Positions 54,313 through 63,278 of a stretch of 64,000 bases of DNA are shown here, in pieces. The stretch lies in NCBI RefSeq assembly GCF_016865365.1, contig NZ_AP024469.1, forward strand, positions 1,417,001 through 1,481,000, in the 5' to 3' direction. The DNA is from Geobacter sp. SVR. Lineage in GTDB: Bacteria > Desulfobacterota > Desulfuromonadia > Geobacterales > Pseudopelobacteraceae. The notes under the pieces are model-generated. The model saw only the letters and a list, made by a program, of their open reading frames with translations. It had not been told where the DNA came from and made no database searches. Position 1 is the stretch's first letter. Every line of letters starts with the position of its first letter. Position numbers and translations under genes: made by a program.

Positions 54313-55200
54313 ATGGCAATAGTCAATCATGCCAAGCGTGAAATCAACGCAAAGATCGTGTATTTTGGAGCGGAAGGGACCGGTAAGGCCACTTCGTTGC
54401 GCTATGTGTACGACCGAATCAAGCCATCCCTGCGTGGTGAACTGAAAAGTCTGCCGGCCAGCGGTGCCTCGCTGCTCTTTTTCGATTTCAGTCCCTTCGA
54501 GCAGCCGGTATTTTCCGGTTATCGACTGCGGCTCCATATCTACACCTTGCAGGGGAAAGTTGCCAACCCGGCAGCCTGGAAAATGACCCTTAAAGGAGCT
54601 GACGGTCTCGTTGTCGTGGCGGATGCCGCACCTGCGAAATTCGCCTCTCTGCAGGAATGTCTCGGTCAACTGCGCCATTATCTTGCGGCATATGGGGTGG
54701 GGCGCGAAGATATACCGCTGGTTCTCCAGCTCAACAAGGCCGATCTGGCCGGACCGATTCAACCGGCGGTAATATCGCGCGAAACAGGTATTGCCGAAGA
54801 ACTGGTCTGTCCGACGTCGGCCCTCTCAGGTGAACGGGTATTGGAGACCCTGGCCACCCTTTCACGACTGATTCTCGAGCGCCTGCGTCATCGTGACGAT
54901 GTGCAGAAGGCGGAGGCTCCGGCAGACGAAAAGGCGCCGGCAGACGAAAAGGCGCCGGACGACCAGACGGCAGATGAACCGGAGCAGCCGGATTTGGTCG
55001 ATACCACGGGGCCGGTGGATAATCGGTCTTTCGGGACGGACGGGGACGGTAGGGCTCCGATGCAGGTCACCGTGACGGATGAGGGCATACATGCAGAGGG
55101 AAACACGGTAAAGATACCGCTGAAACTGACCGGAGCAGGCGAAGTGCATCATCTGGTCATCACGGTCACGGTGGCGCCGGAAAAACTGAACCCGCAATGA
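54313..55200 (+). CDS. MglA-like small GTPase homologue with degenerate active site
   Basis: A 295-residue protein whose first 195 residues align with MglA, the polarity GTPase: INAKIVYFGAEGTGKATSLR, LLFFDFSPFE, RLRLHIYTLQGKV, VVVADAAP and LQLNKADL match its motifs in order. Key residues are changed: the Walker A Ser/Thr that holds Mg is Ala26 (GKAT for GKTT), and the switch II PGQ is QGK (G81, K82). The NKxD base motif is kept, so it may bind nucleotide without normal hydrolysis. A charged linker with ADEKAP repeats and a C-terminal beta-rich domain (about 245-295) are added. Regulation by GAP (MglB) is not evident nearby. Confidence 0.82.
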   Translation: MAIVNHAKREINAKIVYFGAEGTGKATSLRYVYDRIKPSLRGELKSLPASGASLLFFDFSPFEQPVFSGYRLRLHIYTLQGKVANPAAWKMTLKGADGLVVVADAAPAKFASLQECLGQLRHYLAAYGVGREDIPLVLQLNKADLAGPIQPAVISRETGIAEELVCPTSALSGERVLETLATLSRLILERLRHRDDVQKAEAPADEKAPADEKAPDDQTADEPEQPDLVDTTGPVDNRSFGTDGDGRAPMQVTVTDEGIHAEGNTVKIPLKLTGAGEVHHLVITVTVAPEKLNPQ

Positions 55201-55233
55201 CCGGCCGGCTTCAGGGCCTCTGATGATGTATAC

Positions 55234-55251
55234 GCATTACCCTTGTAATGC
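55234..55251. repeat. Short perfect inverted repeat before the kinase/BON gene
   Basis: GCATTAC-CCTT-GTAATGC, seven pairs with a four-base loop, 55 bases before the ATG at 55307. No T-run follows, so it is not a terminator; a small regulator site or RNA hairpin is possible. Confidence 0.4.
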
Positions 55252-55306
55252 ATAACCACAACATGATATATAGCCCTCGGTAACAGATAATTGCGGGGAG
55301 GCTTCG

Positions 55307-56134
55307 ATGCCAGTCATTACCATATCCCGGGAAATGGGAACAGGCGCCTATCAGATTGCCACTGAGGTTGCAAAAAAGCTGAAGTTCACCTTGGTCGATG
55401 GTGCATGTATCAACGCCTGTGCTCCCAAATATGGGCTTTCACCTGACATGCTCCAGATGGTCGATGAAAAACCGCCCTCCTACATCACTGCCGAGGATCG
55501 GAAGCGTGCCGCAGCTCTCAATACGATTGAGCTGATGCTGCTCGATTTTGCCCGCAAGGGGAATGTAATCCTGTACGGCCGGGGCGGCCAGGATCTGCTG
55601 AAAGGGTGCAACAATGTGTTGAGGCTGCGATTTATCGCTGATTTCGAAGAGCGCGTAGAGCGCTTTGCGGAACGCGAATGGATCGATCCCGATCTGGCGC
55701 AGTCCATGATCCGCCGCAGCGACCATCAACGTGGCGGTTTCATACATTTTTACTTTGACCGTGCCTGGAATGACCCTCTGGGCTATGATATGACCTTCAA
55801 TACCTCCCGTCTTTCACCGACCTCAATTGTCGAAAGTATTGTGGCCGCCGCCCGGGACCCCTTCCTGAAAGATGCAGAAAAGGCGGCAGTTGAGCAGATC
55901 GATAACACGATTCTTGAGAAAAAAATAGAAACTGCCTTGCTGAACTCTCCTGACCTGGATTACCGGCCATTCAAGATCGAAGTGGAGAAGGGCTGTGCCG
56001 TGCTGAGCGGCTACCTTGCGTGCGAAGAGGAAAAGAAGAATGCGATCCGGATCGCTGAATCGATCAAAGGGATCAAAACGGTGAAAGAGGACATTCACAT
56101 CGTGAATTACAAGGCTTACCGGGACAAGAGTTGA
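55307..56134 (+). CDS. Cytidylate-kinase-like protein fused to a BON domain
   Basis: A 275-residue protein. Residues 1-190 match the cytidylate-kinase-like family: VITISREMGTGAYQIATEVA at the nucleotide-binding loop (which, as in that family, lacks the standard GK[ST]), DFARKGNVILYGRGGQ, FEERVERFAERE and a following arginine-rich IRRSDHQRGGF, and FYFDRAWNDPLGYDMTFNTS. The final 75 residues are a BON-like domain (ALLNSPDLDYRPFKIEVEKG, LSGYL, IKGIKTVKEDI), usually found in periplasmic or membrane-binding proteins. No signal peptide, so the fusion is cytoplasmic. The substrate is unknown. GCGGGGAGG precedes the ATG. The last 19 bases overlap the convergent PHP gene. Confidence 0.83.
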   Translation: MPVITISREMGTGAYQIATEVAKKLKFTLVDGACINACAPKYGLSPDMLQMVDEKPPSYITAEDRKRAAALNTIELMLLDFARKGNVILYGRGGQDLLKGCNNVLRLRFIADFEERVERFAEREWIDPDLAQSMIRRSDHQRGGFIHFYFDRAWNDPLGYDMTFNTSRLSPTSIVESIVAAARDPFLKDAEKAAVEQIDNTILEKKIETALLNSPDLDYRPFKIEVEKGCAVLSGYLACEEEKKNAIRIAESIKGIKTVKEDIHIVNYKAYRDKS

Positions 56135-57009
56135 TGTTCCCGCTCCAAGAGACGTTCCCTGAGGGGGGCGAGGAGGCCTGCGCTGAAGCGGATACCTCCC
56201 CGCCCCCTTCCCATTTCAAGACCATCCTCAATCCCGTGAAAATCGGAACCGGCCGAAACCGCCAGCCCCATTTCCCCGGCCGTGCGCCGCAAAAACTCCA
56301 TTTCATCGGCATGTGCCAGGTTGTTGTATGCTTCGAGTCCATCGAGGCCCAGCTCGCATAATTCGTGCACGATCAGCCGCAATTCCTGACGATCGACGGT
56401 CATGCTGGTGGGATGGGCCAGGATTGCCAATCCGCCCAGTCTCCTGATTTCAGCAATGGCCTCTTCGATTGCCCAGTATTGTTTGGGAACGTTGCAGGGA
56501 ACGAGGTAGCGTCGGAAGGCATCTTCCATGGAGCCGACGTAGTGCCGCTTCATCAGCGCGCGGGCGATGTGCGGTCGGCCGATCGAGTCATGGGCATAGG
56601 CCAGAACTTCCTCGAGATCTATAGTGGCCCGGTTCTCCTCTGTCAGGCGCATGTTCACCAGCGAGAGAATTTTGATGTTGCGGTGTTCTCTCCGTTCGCG
56701 AAAGCTGTTCAGCTTTGCCAGGAAAACCGCATCGTCATACTGAATGCCATACCCCAGCAGATGGACATCCTGCCACGTCTTGTAGCTGACCGAAAGCTCC
56801 ACCGCCGGAATGACCTCGATTTCGCATTTCGCAGCGGCAGTGATCGCCTCTGCTACTCCGGCCACTGTGTCATGATCCGCAATCGCAATGGTTTCAAGTC
56901 CTTCCGCCCGGGCACGTTCGACGACTTGAACCGGTGAGAGCACACCATCGGAGCAATTCGAATGGATATGAAGGTCGATATAGTGTGCATTACTGTTCAT
57001 GCCAATCAT
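56116..57009 (-). CDS. PHP-domain phosphoesterase
   Basis: A 297-residue metal-dependent phosphoesterase of the polymerase-and-histidinol-phosphatase superfamily. Metal-binding motifs are in order: IDLHIHSNCSDG, IADHDTVAGVAE, VIPAVELSV, GRPHIARALM, ILAHPTSM and SAGSDFHG. Close relatives hydrolyse short nucleotides, such as 3',5'-nucleoside bisphosphates or the ends of small RNAs. ATG at 57009 is supported by GGGAG eight bases upstream; an ATG at 57000 is also possible. The gene diverges from nth, and its start region overlaps the nth leader. It ends 19 bases inside the convergent kinase/BON gene. Confidence 0.9.
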   Translation of the reverse strand: MIGMNSNAHYIDLHIHSNCSDGVLSPVQVVERARAEGLETIAIADHDTVAGVAEAITAAAKCEIEVIPAVELSVSYKTWQDVHLLGYGIQYDDAVFLAKLNSFRERREHRNIKILSLVNMRLTEENRATIDLEEVLAYAHDSIGRPHIARALMKRHYVGSMEDAFRRYLVPCNVPKQYWAIEEAIAEIRRLGGLAILAHPTSMTVDRQELRLIVHELCELGLDGLEAYNNLAHADEMEFLRRTAGEMGLAVSAGSDFHGIEDGLEMGRGRGGIRFSAGLLAPLRERLLEREHQLLSR

Positions 57010-57079
57010 ACTAACCGCTCCCTCTGCAAAAGTAAAACGCGTATTGCCTGGCCTGCTGCCATCGGGTATGATCGCCGTC

Positions 57080-57736
57080 ATGAAACCAGATGACATTCAC
57101 GCGGTTATTGCTATTTTGCGGGAACAGTGCCGGGATTGGCGGACACCGGCAGTCACCGTTGTGGCCGACGGCGGCCGGGACCCATTCAAGGTTCTGGTCT
57201 CCTGCATCATTTCACTGCGCACCAGGGACGAGGTCACTGCCGTTGCGTCGGCCAGGCTTTTCTCCCGTGCCGCAACCCCCGAGCTGATGCAGCACTTGTC
57301 GGTGGATGAGGTCGCTGAGCTCGTGTACCCTGCCGGATTCTACCGGAACAAAGCGTCGCAGATACTGGAAATTTCTCGCCGGTTGGTGGCCGATTACGGC
57401 GGAAATGTGCCGGACGACATGGACACCCTGCTGCAATTCAAAGGCGTCGGGCGCAAGACCGCAAATCTCGTGCAGACGCTGGGATTCGGAAAGCCGGGAA
57501 TCTGTGTCGATACCCATGTCCACCGCATTTGCAACCGATGGGGATATGTCGAAACAAAGTCGCCGGATGAAACCGAGCGCCATTTGCGCATGCTGCTGCC
57601 CGTGGACTACTGGATCGAGATCAACGATCTCCTGGTGGCTTTTGGGCAGAACCAATGTTATCCGATCTCACCACGCTGTTCCACCTGCCGGATTGCGAGC
57701 TTCTGTGCCCGCAGAGGCGTCCTGAAATCACGCTGA
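57080..57736 (+). CDS. nth: Endonuclease III (DNA glycosylase/AP lyase)
   Basis: Removes oxidised pyrimidines and cuts abasic sites in base excision repair. The 218-residue protein has the helix-hairpin-helix LQFKGVGRKTANLVQ with the Schiff-base Lys (K126), the catalytic Asp in VDTHVHRICNRWG (D144), and the iron-sulfur cluster ligands C193, C200, C203 and C209 in the C-x6-C-x2-C-x5-C pattern near the end. The start is less sure: ATG at 57080 fits the family, with an ATG at 57068 just upstream; neither has a clear ribosome site. Nothing follows as an operon partner for 140 bases. Confidence 0.93.
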   Translation: MKPDDIHAVIAILREQCRDWRTPAVTVVADGGRDPFKVLVSCIISLRTRDEVTAVASARLFSRAATPELMQHLSVDEVAELVYPAGFYRNKASQILEISRRLVADYGGNVPDDMDTLLQFKGVGRKTANLVQTLGFGKPGICVDTHVHRICNRWGYVETKSPDETERHLRMLLPVDYWIEINDLLVAFGQNQCYPISPRCSTCRIASFCARRGVLKSR

Positions 57737-57878
57737 TTTTTTTAAGCCAAAGTTAAAATCGAGCCCCTGTTTTATAGCGACTTGAAAGATCGGATTTGGC
57801 TGTTGCCAGCACGGCGATTTCTGTGTAAAAGTATTAAACATTATTGGAAAAACGTTCGTTGAAATTGAGGAGGTATTC

Positions 57879-58745
57879 ATGCTCAGAAGAATCGGATTCA
57901 TAGGTCTCGGGACTGTTGGCAAGCATATGGCAGCCAATCTGACCAAAGCTAATTATGAACTCACCGTCTTCGATCTCAGCCAGTCGGCTGTTGATGACCT
58001 GAAAGCTTTGGGGGCAGGCGCTGCGACCAGCGCGGCCGAGGCTGCCAAGGGGCGGGATCTGGTAATTGCCATTGTTCCCGAAGGAAGCGAACTGGCGTCG
58101 CTGGTATTCGGAGAGCATGGCATTCTGGCGGGCATCGATCCCGGCACCATATTGGCCGACATGGGATCCCACGCACTTGAAACCACCATGAAGACAGCAG
58201 AAGAGGCGGCCAAGAAAAAAGTGATGTACCTCGATGCGCCGGTCTGGGGGAATAAAGACCATGCCGTCAATGGCCTGATGACCATTATCGCCGGCGGCGA
58301 TCCTGCATTGGTGGGACGCTGCCAGGAACCCTTTTCCTATTTCGGCCTCAATGTAATCCATGTCGGCCGGATCGGTGACGCCACCAAAATGAAGTTTATC
58401 GTCAACCTCGTCCAGGCCGAACTGGTACAGGTGTTGGCTGAAGGGCTGGTATTCGGCGAGAAAATGGGTTTTACCGCCGACAGGATTCTCGAAGTGCTCG
58501 ATACACGAGGCGTGGCCTCACCGCTGTTCCATCAGAAAGGGCGCTCCATGGCCCGGGGAGATTTCTCACGGAGTCTGGCGCTGAAATATGTCAACGACCA
58601 GTTGCACATGGTAATGAATGCCGCCCGTTTGACCGGCTTGACACTTCCGGCGGCGGAAGCGGCTTCCAAAGTGTACGAAGAGGCTGTCGGTCGCGGACTG
58701 GGCGAAGAAGATTTTTCTGCGGTGATAAAAGTACTGCGGAAGTAG
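57879..58745 (+). CDS. Beta-hydroxyacid dehydrogenase family oxidoreductase
   Basis: A 288-residue NAD(P)-binding enzyme of the 3-hydroxyisobutyrate/6-phosphogluconate dehydrogenase superfamily. Rossmann fold IGFIGLGTVGKHMAANL; catalytic region HVGRIGDATKMKFIVN, with the Lys conserved in the family; all-helical C terminus. The substrate-contacting motif normally DAPVSGG reads DAPVWGNKDHA, so the substrate may differ from the usual small hydroxyacids such as glyoxylate, succinic semialdehyde or tartronate. ATG at 57879 behind GAGGAGG. A terminator follows, so it is transcribed alone. Confidence 0.88.
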   Translation: MLRRIGFIGLGTVGKHMAANLTKANYELTVFDLSQSAVDDLKALGAGAATSAAEAAKGRDLVIAIVPEGSELASLVFGEHGILAGIDPGTILADMGSHALETTMKTAEEAAKKKVMYLDAPVWGNKDHAVNGLMTIIAGGDPALVGRCQEPFSYFGLNVIHVGRIGDATKMKFIVNLVQAELVQVLAEGLVFGEKMGFTADRILEVLDTRGVASPLFHQKGRSMARGDFSRSLALKYVNDQLHMVMNAARLTGLTLPAAEAASKVYEEAVGRGLGEEDFSAVIKVLRK

Positions 58746-58777
58746 GCTTGAGAGACCGGGGCAGTATGCTACATTTG

Positions 58778-58812
58778 AAGGCGTCCGATAGAGTGGGACG
58801 CCTTTTTTCTTT
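58778..58812 (+). terminator. Intrinsic terminator after the dehydrogenase gene
   Basis: AAGGCGTCC (58778-58786) and GGACGCCTT (58796-58804) pair across a nine-base loop, with TTTTTT from 58803. It begins 33 bases after the stop. Confidence 0.85.
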
Positions 58813-58865
58813 AAGGGATGGCAGGTTGTCCGTTTGAGCGTTTGAGCGAGCAGGGAGGAAAATCG

Positions 58866-60509
58866 ATGGCTGCTTTATTTCGTCCGCGTCCGGTGTATGT
58901 GGCAGCTTCATGGATGGCGCCGGTCGGCCGCTACAATGGCAAGGAGAAGCAAAATCTCTCGTTTCTCGAATTGGCGGAGCGGTGCGGGGAGGTGTTCACC
59001 GGAAGTCCGGTGAGGCGCCGCGATATCGAGGCGGTTGTTGTCGGAAGTCAGAATCCGGCAGCATTCTCCGCGGTCGACAATACCGCCGCCAAAATTGCGG
59101 GTATTTTAGGCATATCCGGAGCAAAATCGGTCCTGATCGATACGGCATCGTCATCGGGAGCTTCCGCCTTTGAAAATGCCTATCTGGAAGTGGCTTCCGG
59201 GCGCAACGACCATGTGCTTGCCATCGGTATCCAGAAAATGAGCGATGTTTCGACCCAGGAATCGACCCGGATCATAGCTGGTGTAATCGATCGTGAAGAA
59301 TCCGAATTCGGTCTGACCATGCCTGCGTGCGGGGCATTGGTCGCCAGGGCGCTCAAGGAGAAACTGGGGTTGTCGGATGAGGAGTGGACCGCTTATGCCG
59401 CCCTTCTGACCCAGCGCAGTCAACGGTTTGCCGCCAACAACCCCAATGCCCACCTTAACATGACGATCGAGGTGAGCGATTACTACAGCCAGATTGCCAA
59501 CGGCAAAAATTACCGTTACTGGCACCCTCTCCGCTACCACGACTTCTGCCCCATGTCGGACGGTGTCGCAGCGATCATTCTGACTTCGAAACCTCAGGAT
59601 GTACTGGTGAGTGGGCTCGGCAGCGCCACCGACATCCCCACCATTGCCGACCGGAACTACTTCCATTCGTTTCCGGCCACGGTGATAGCAGCCGGCTATG
59701 CCTACGGAATGGCCGGCCTCACCAACGTGCGGAAACTGACCGGAAAAATGCATGTCAACATGCACGATCCTTTCAACGGTTTTGGTCCGATCAACATGGT
59801 CGATCTGGGGATTGTCAGTCGAAACCGCCTGATGGATGCTCTTCTGGATGATACGTTGACCGGCCCGGACGGTGCTTTTCCGACGAATCTGACAGGCGGG
59901 CTGAAGGGGAGGGGCCATCCCCTGGGCGCCACCGGCATGATTCAGATCGTGGAGAATCACGCGCTGATCCGTGAAAAAGGTTTCATTGCCGGCTTGTCGC
60001 ATTCGATAGGGGGGCCTATCAACAACAATGTTGTGGTGCTGCTCGAACGGAGCGACCATTTCCAATCCCGGAGGCACGAGCCGTTTAAACCGTGGGGGTT
60101 GCCATCCCTGGGAAAATTGAAGCCCAAGCGTGTATCCCTGGATGCATTGCTGGCCGGCGGAGGTTCGGTGGAGGGGGCTTTCGTGACGTCCACGGTCCGC
60201 TTCGACTACAAGACCGCCCGGCCGGAAGTGGTTATCCTGATCGTGGCCTGTCGTTTCGAAAAAACCACGTATAAATTCCTTTTCGGTATCGATGGTGAAT
60301 ACTATTCGCGGGTGGCAATCTTCGAGGGAGGCGATCCGGTCGCCATCGAGAGGGTTGATGGCAACATCATGATCAATCGCATTCCTGTCCGCAAGTTTTA
60401 CACCCGTACCATCAATGGTCTGGTAGAACTGGCCGGGAACGGCTGGAAGCGTTTTATCGGGAAGAATCCGGGCCCGGCCACTACCCAGGAAGTTCCGAAA
60501 GAGCCTTGA
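58866..60509 (+). CDS. Thiolase-fold protein lacking the catalytic cysteine
   Basis: A 547-residue protein whose first 395 residues are thiolase-like (SCP-x/archaeal type): LIDTASSSGASAF where the nucleophilic Cys normally lies in xCxSG (Ser95 here), SDGVAAIIL, and GLKGRGHPLGATG with the catalytic His (H351), then LSHSIGG in place of the usual final CxGG-like motif. About 150 residues follow with no family I recognise, including VTSTVRFDY and two beta-rich segments. With Ser instead of Cys, normal acetyl-CoA thiolysis or condensation is unlikely; it may be an aldolase-type or binding protein. ATG at 58866 behind AGGGAGG. rpoH starts 77 bases after it. Confidence 0.85.
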   Translation: MAALFRPRPVYVAASWMAPVGRYNGKEKQNLSFLELAERCGEVFTGSPVRRRDIEAVVVGSQNPAAFSAVDNTAAKIAGILGISGAKSVLIDTASSSGASAFENAYLEVASGRNDHVLAIGIQKMSDVSTQESTRIIAGVIDREESEFGLTMPACGALVARALKEKLGLSDEEWTAYAALLTQRSQRFAANNPNAHLNMTIEVSDYYSQIANGKNYRYWHPLRYHDFCPMSDGVAAIILTSKPQDVLVSGLGSATDIPTIADRNYFHSFPATVIAAGYAYGMAGLTNVRKLTGKMHVNMHDPFNGFGPINMVDLGIVSRNRLMDALLDDTLTGPDGAFPTNLTGGLKGRGHPLGATGMIQIVENHALIREKGFIAGLSHSIGGPINNNVVVLLERSDHFQSRRHEPFKPWGLPSLGKLKPKRVSLDALLAGGGSVEGAFVTSTVRFDYKTARPEVVILIVACRFEKTTYKFLFGIDGEYYSRVAIFEGGDPVAIERVDGNIMINRIPVRKFYTRTINGLVELAGNGWKRFIGKNPGPATTQEVPKEP

Positions 60510-60534
60510 TTTTTTCAGTTTCAGTTGCTATGCT
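60506..60534 (+). promoter_or_regulatory. Putative sigma-70 promoter of rpoH
   Basis: TTGATT (60506-60511), 17-base spacer, TATGCT (60529-60534). The -35 element overlaps the thiolase stop codon. Transcription would begin near 60541, inside the CIRCE element. Confidence 0.6.
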
Positions 60535-60536
60535 GA

Positions 60537-60563
60537 TTAGCAGTCGAACTATCAGAGTGCTAA
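60537..60563. promoter_or_regulatory. CIRCE operator (HrcA binding site) upstream of rpoH
   Basis: TTAGCAGTC, nine bases, GAGTGCTAA: the right half matches the CIRCE consensus completely and the left half has one mismatch (TTAGCACTC expected). The spacing of nine is exact. It begins just after the -10 hexamer and ends 23 bases before the ATG of rpoH, the position expected for repression by HrcA. Confidence 0.85.
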
Positions 60564-60585
60564 TTTTTGAAAAGGAGATGACGAG

Positions 60586-61434
60586 ATGGTTGCTCATCTG
60601 CCGGTTGTTGCGGACAGCCTGTCCCTGTATCTGGCCGAAATTCGAAAATTTCCACTGATGAGTGAGGAAGAGGAGCATCGCACGGCAGTTGCCTTCTATG
60701 AACGAAAAGAGCTGGCTGCGGCCCACGCGCTGATTACCTCCAATCTGCGCTTCGTGGTAAAGGTCGCCCATGAGTACCGTCACTACGGCCTCAAGATGCT
60801 CGACCTGATTCAGGAGGGCAACATCGGGTTGATGCTGGCTGTAAGAAAATTCAATCCGTACAAAGGCATCCGCCTGATTTCCTATGCGGTGTGGTGGATC
60901 AAAGCCTATATTCAGAATCACATCATTTCCGCCTGGAGCCTGCTCAAGATCGGCACCACACAGGCACAGCGCAAGCTTTTCTTTAAACTGCGCGAGGCCA
61001 AAAACGCGATTCTCCGGTTGAGCGACGGTGACGATGACGTTCATTTGACCGCCCAGGCACTGAACGTTTCCGATCGTGAGGTCATCGAGATGGAGCAACG
61101 CCTTCATGGTGAGTATTCTCTGGATGCCGAGCTTCCAGGGAGTGACGGCGTGACGGTTCTGGACGGTATAGCCGACGAACGGATGAATCAGGAAGAGCTG
61201 CTGTCCGAGTATGAATCGAATCACAGGTTGAAGCAGGAAGTAGCGAACATTGTTGCGGGCCTCAATGAAAAGGAGCGCTTCGTGATCGAAGCCCGGGTCA
61301 CTGCGGACGAACCGATGACCCTGCAGGAAATCGCCAGCCATTTTTCCATTTCCCGCGAGCGGGTCAGGCAGATTGAGGAAGCAGCGCTGAAAAAGATGAA
61401 ACAGGCTTTATTGCCTGTGATTGCAGCAGCTTGA
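60586..61434 (+). CDS. rpoH: RNA polymerase heat-shock sigma factor (sigma-32 type)
   Basis: A 282-residue sigma-70 family protein. Region 2 has LITSNLRFVVKVAHEYRHYG, DLIQEGNIGLMLAVRKFNP and YAVWWIKAYIQNHI; QRKLFFKLR is the RpoH box that distinguishes sigma-32 from sigma-70 and sigma-28 types; region 4.2 is TLQEIASHFSISRERVRQIE. It directs RNA polymerase to heat-shock promoters. A strong AAAAGGAG precedes the ATG. The CIRCE operator in its leader suggests that HrcA represses it, so the two heat-shock systems are linked (inference). The thiolase gene upstream may contribute read-through. Confidence 0.96.
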   Translation: MVAHLPVVADSLSLYLAEIRKFPLMSEEEEHRTAVAFYERKELAAAHALITSNLRFVVKVAHEYRHYGLKMLDLIQEGNIGLMLAVRKFNPYKGIRLISYAVWWIKAYIQNHIISAWSLLKIGTTQAQRKLFFKLREAKNAILRLSDGDDDVHLTAQALNVSDREVIEMEQRLHGEYSLDAELPGSDGVTVLDGIADERMNQEELLSEYESNHRLKQEVANIVAGLNEKERFVIEARVTADEPMTLQEIASHFSISRERVRQIEEAALKKMKQALLPVIAAA

Positions 61435-61456
61435 CGCCGCCGTGTCGCAGGGGGCG

Positions 61457-61490
61457 ATGCGCCGTTTGAAAAAAAATGGCGCATTTTTTA
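61457..61490 (+). terminator. Intrinsic terminator after rpoH
   Basis: ATGCGCC (61457-61463) and GGCGCAT (61478-61484) pair, with a T-run from 61485. Confidence 0.75.
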
Positions 61491-61509
61491 TGCACCGTGA
61501 TAATATTTC

Positions 61510-61538
61510 TTGACAGTAATACACTTTTGCTTTAAATA
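61510..61538 (+). promoter_or_regulatory. Putative strong promoter of the tRNA-tuf operon
   Basis: Perfect TTGACA at 61510-61515, then TTAAAT (61532-61537, spacer 16) or TAAATA (61533-61538, spacer 17). It lies about 35 bases before the first tRNA, as expected for a highly expressed stable-RNA operon. Confidence 0.65.
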
Positions 61539-61572
61539 ACAAATTTCCGTTCGAGGTTATATTGATCGGAGC

Positions 61573-61648
61573 GCTGGCGTAGCTCAACTGGTAGAGCAGC
61601 TGACTTGTAATCAGCAGGTTGCGGGTTCGAGTCCCATCGCCAGCTCCA
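61573..61648 (+). tRNA. tRNA-Thr (TGT)
   Basis: Acceptor GCTGGCG/CGCCAGC, anticodon loop CTTGTAA (anticodon TGT), T-arm GGGTTCGAGTCCC, encoded CCA at 61646-61648. Length 76; first gene of the four-tRNA string before tuf. Confidence 0.96.
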
Positions 61649-61669
61649 CTAAAAAAAGAAATTCTCCCT

Positions 61670-61754
61670 GGAGGGATTCCCGAGCGGCCAAAGGGAACAG
61701 ACTGTAAATCTGTCGTCAGTGACTTCGGAGGTTCGAATCCTCCTCCCTCCACCA
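61670..61754 (+). tRNA. tRNA-Tyr (GTA)
   Basis: Acceptor GGAGGGA/TCCCTCC, anticodon loop CTGTAAA (anticodon GTA), a long variable arm as in bacterial tRNA-Tyr, T-arm AGGTTCGAATCCT and encoded CCA. Length 85. Confidence 0.96.
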
Positions 61755-61859
61755 TATAAATCACCGAAAACCGGCAGCGGTCTTTGATTCCAGGAGACAT
61801 TGTCGCCAGAACTGGTAAGAAGCTGCTGGACGGTTTTCACACAACTTCATCTGGATGAT

Positions 61860-61936
61860 GCGGGAGTAGCTCAGTTGGCTAGAGCGTCAGCCTTCCAAGC
61901 TGAGGGTCGCGGGTTCGAGTCCCGTTTCCCGCTCCA
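61860..61936 (+). tRNA. tRNA-Gly (TCC)
   Basis: Acceptor GCGGGAG pairing with TTCCCGC, with a G-T pair at the last position, anticodon loop CTTCCAA (anticodon TCC), T-arm GGGTTCGAGTCCC and encoded CCA. Length 77. Confidence 0.95.
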
Positions 61937-61943
61937 GAATTTA

Positions 61944-62019
<76 letters not shown>

Positions 62020-62078
62020 TGTCTTTTTAAACTTCAACTCTAGGCTTTACAAACCAGAATCAAGGAGGGCCTGTCATC

Positions 62079-63269
<1,191 letters not shown>

Positions 63270-63278
63270 TAATCCATT

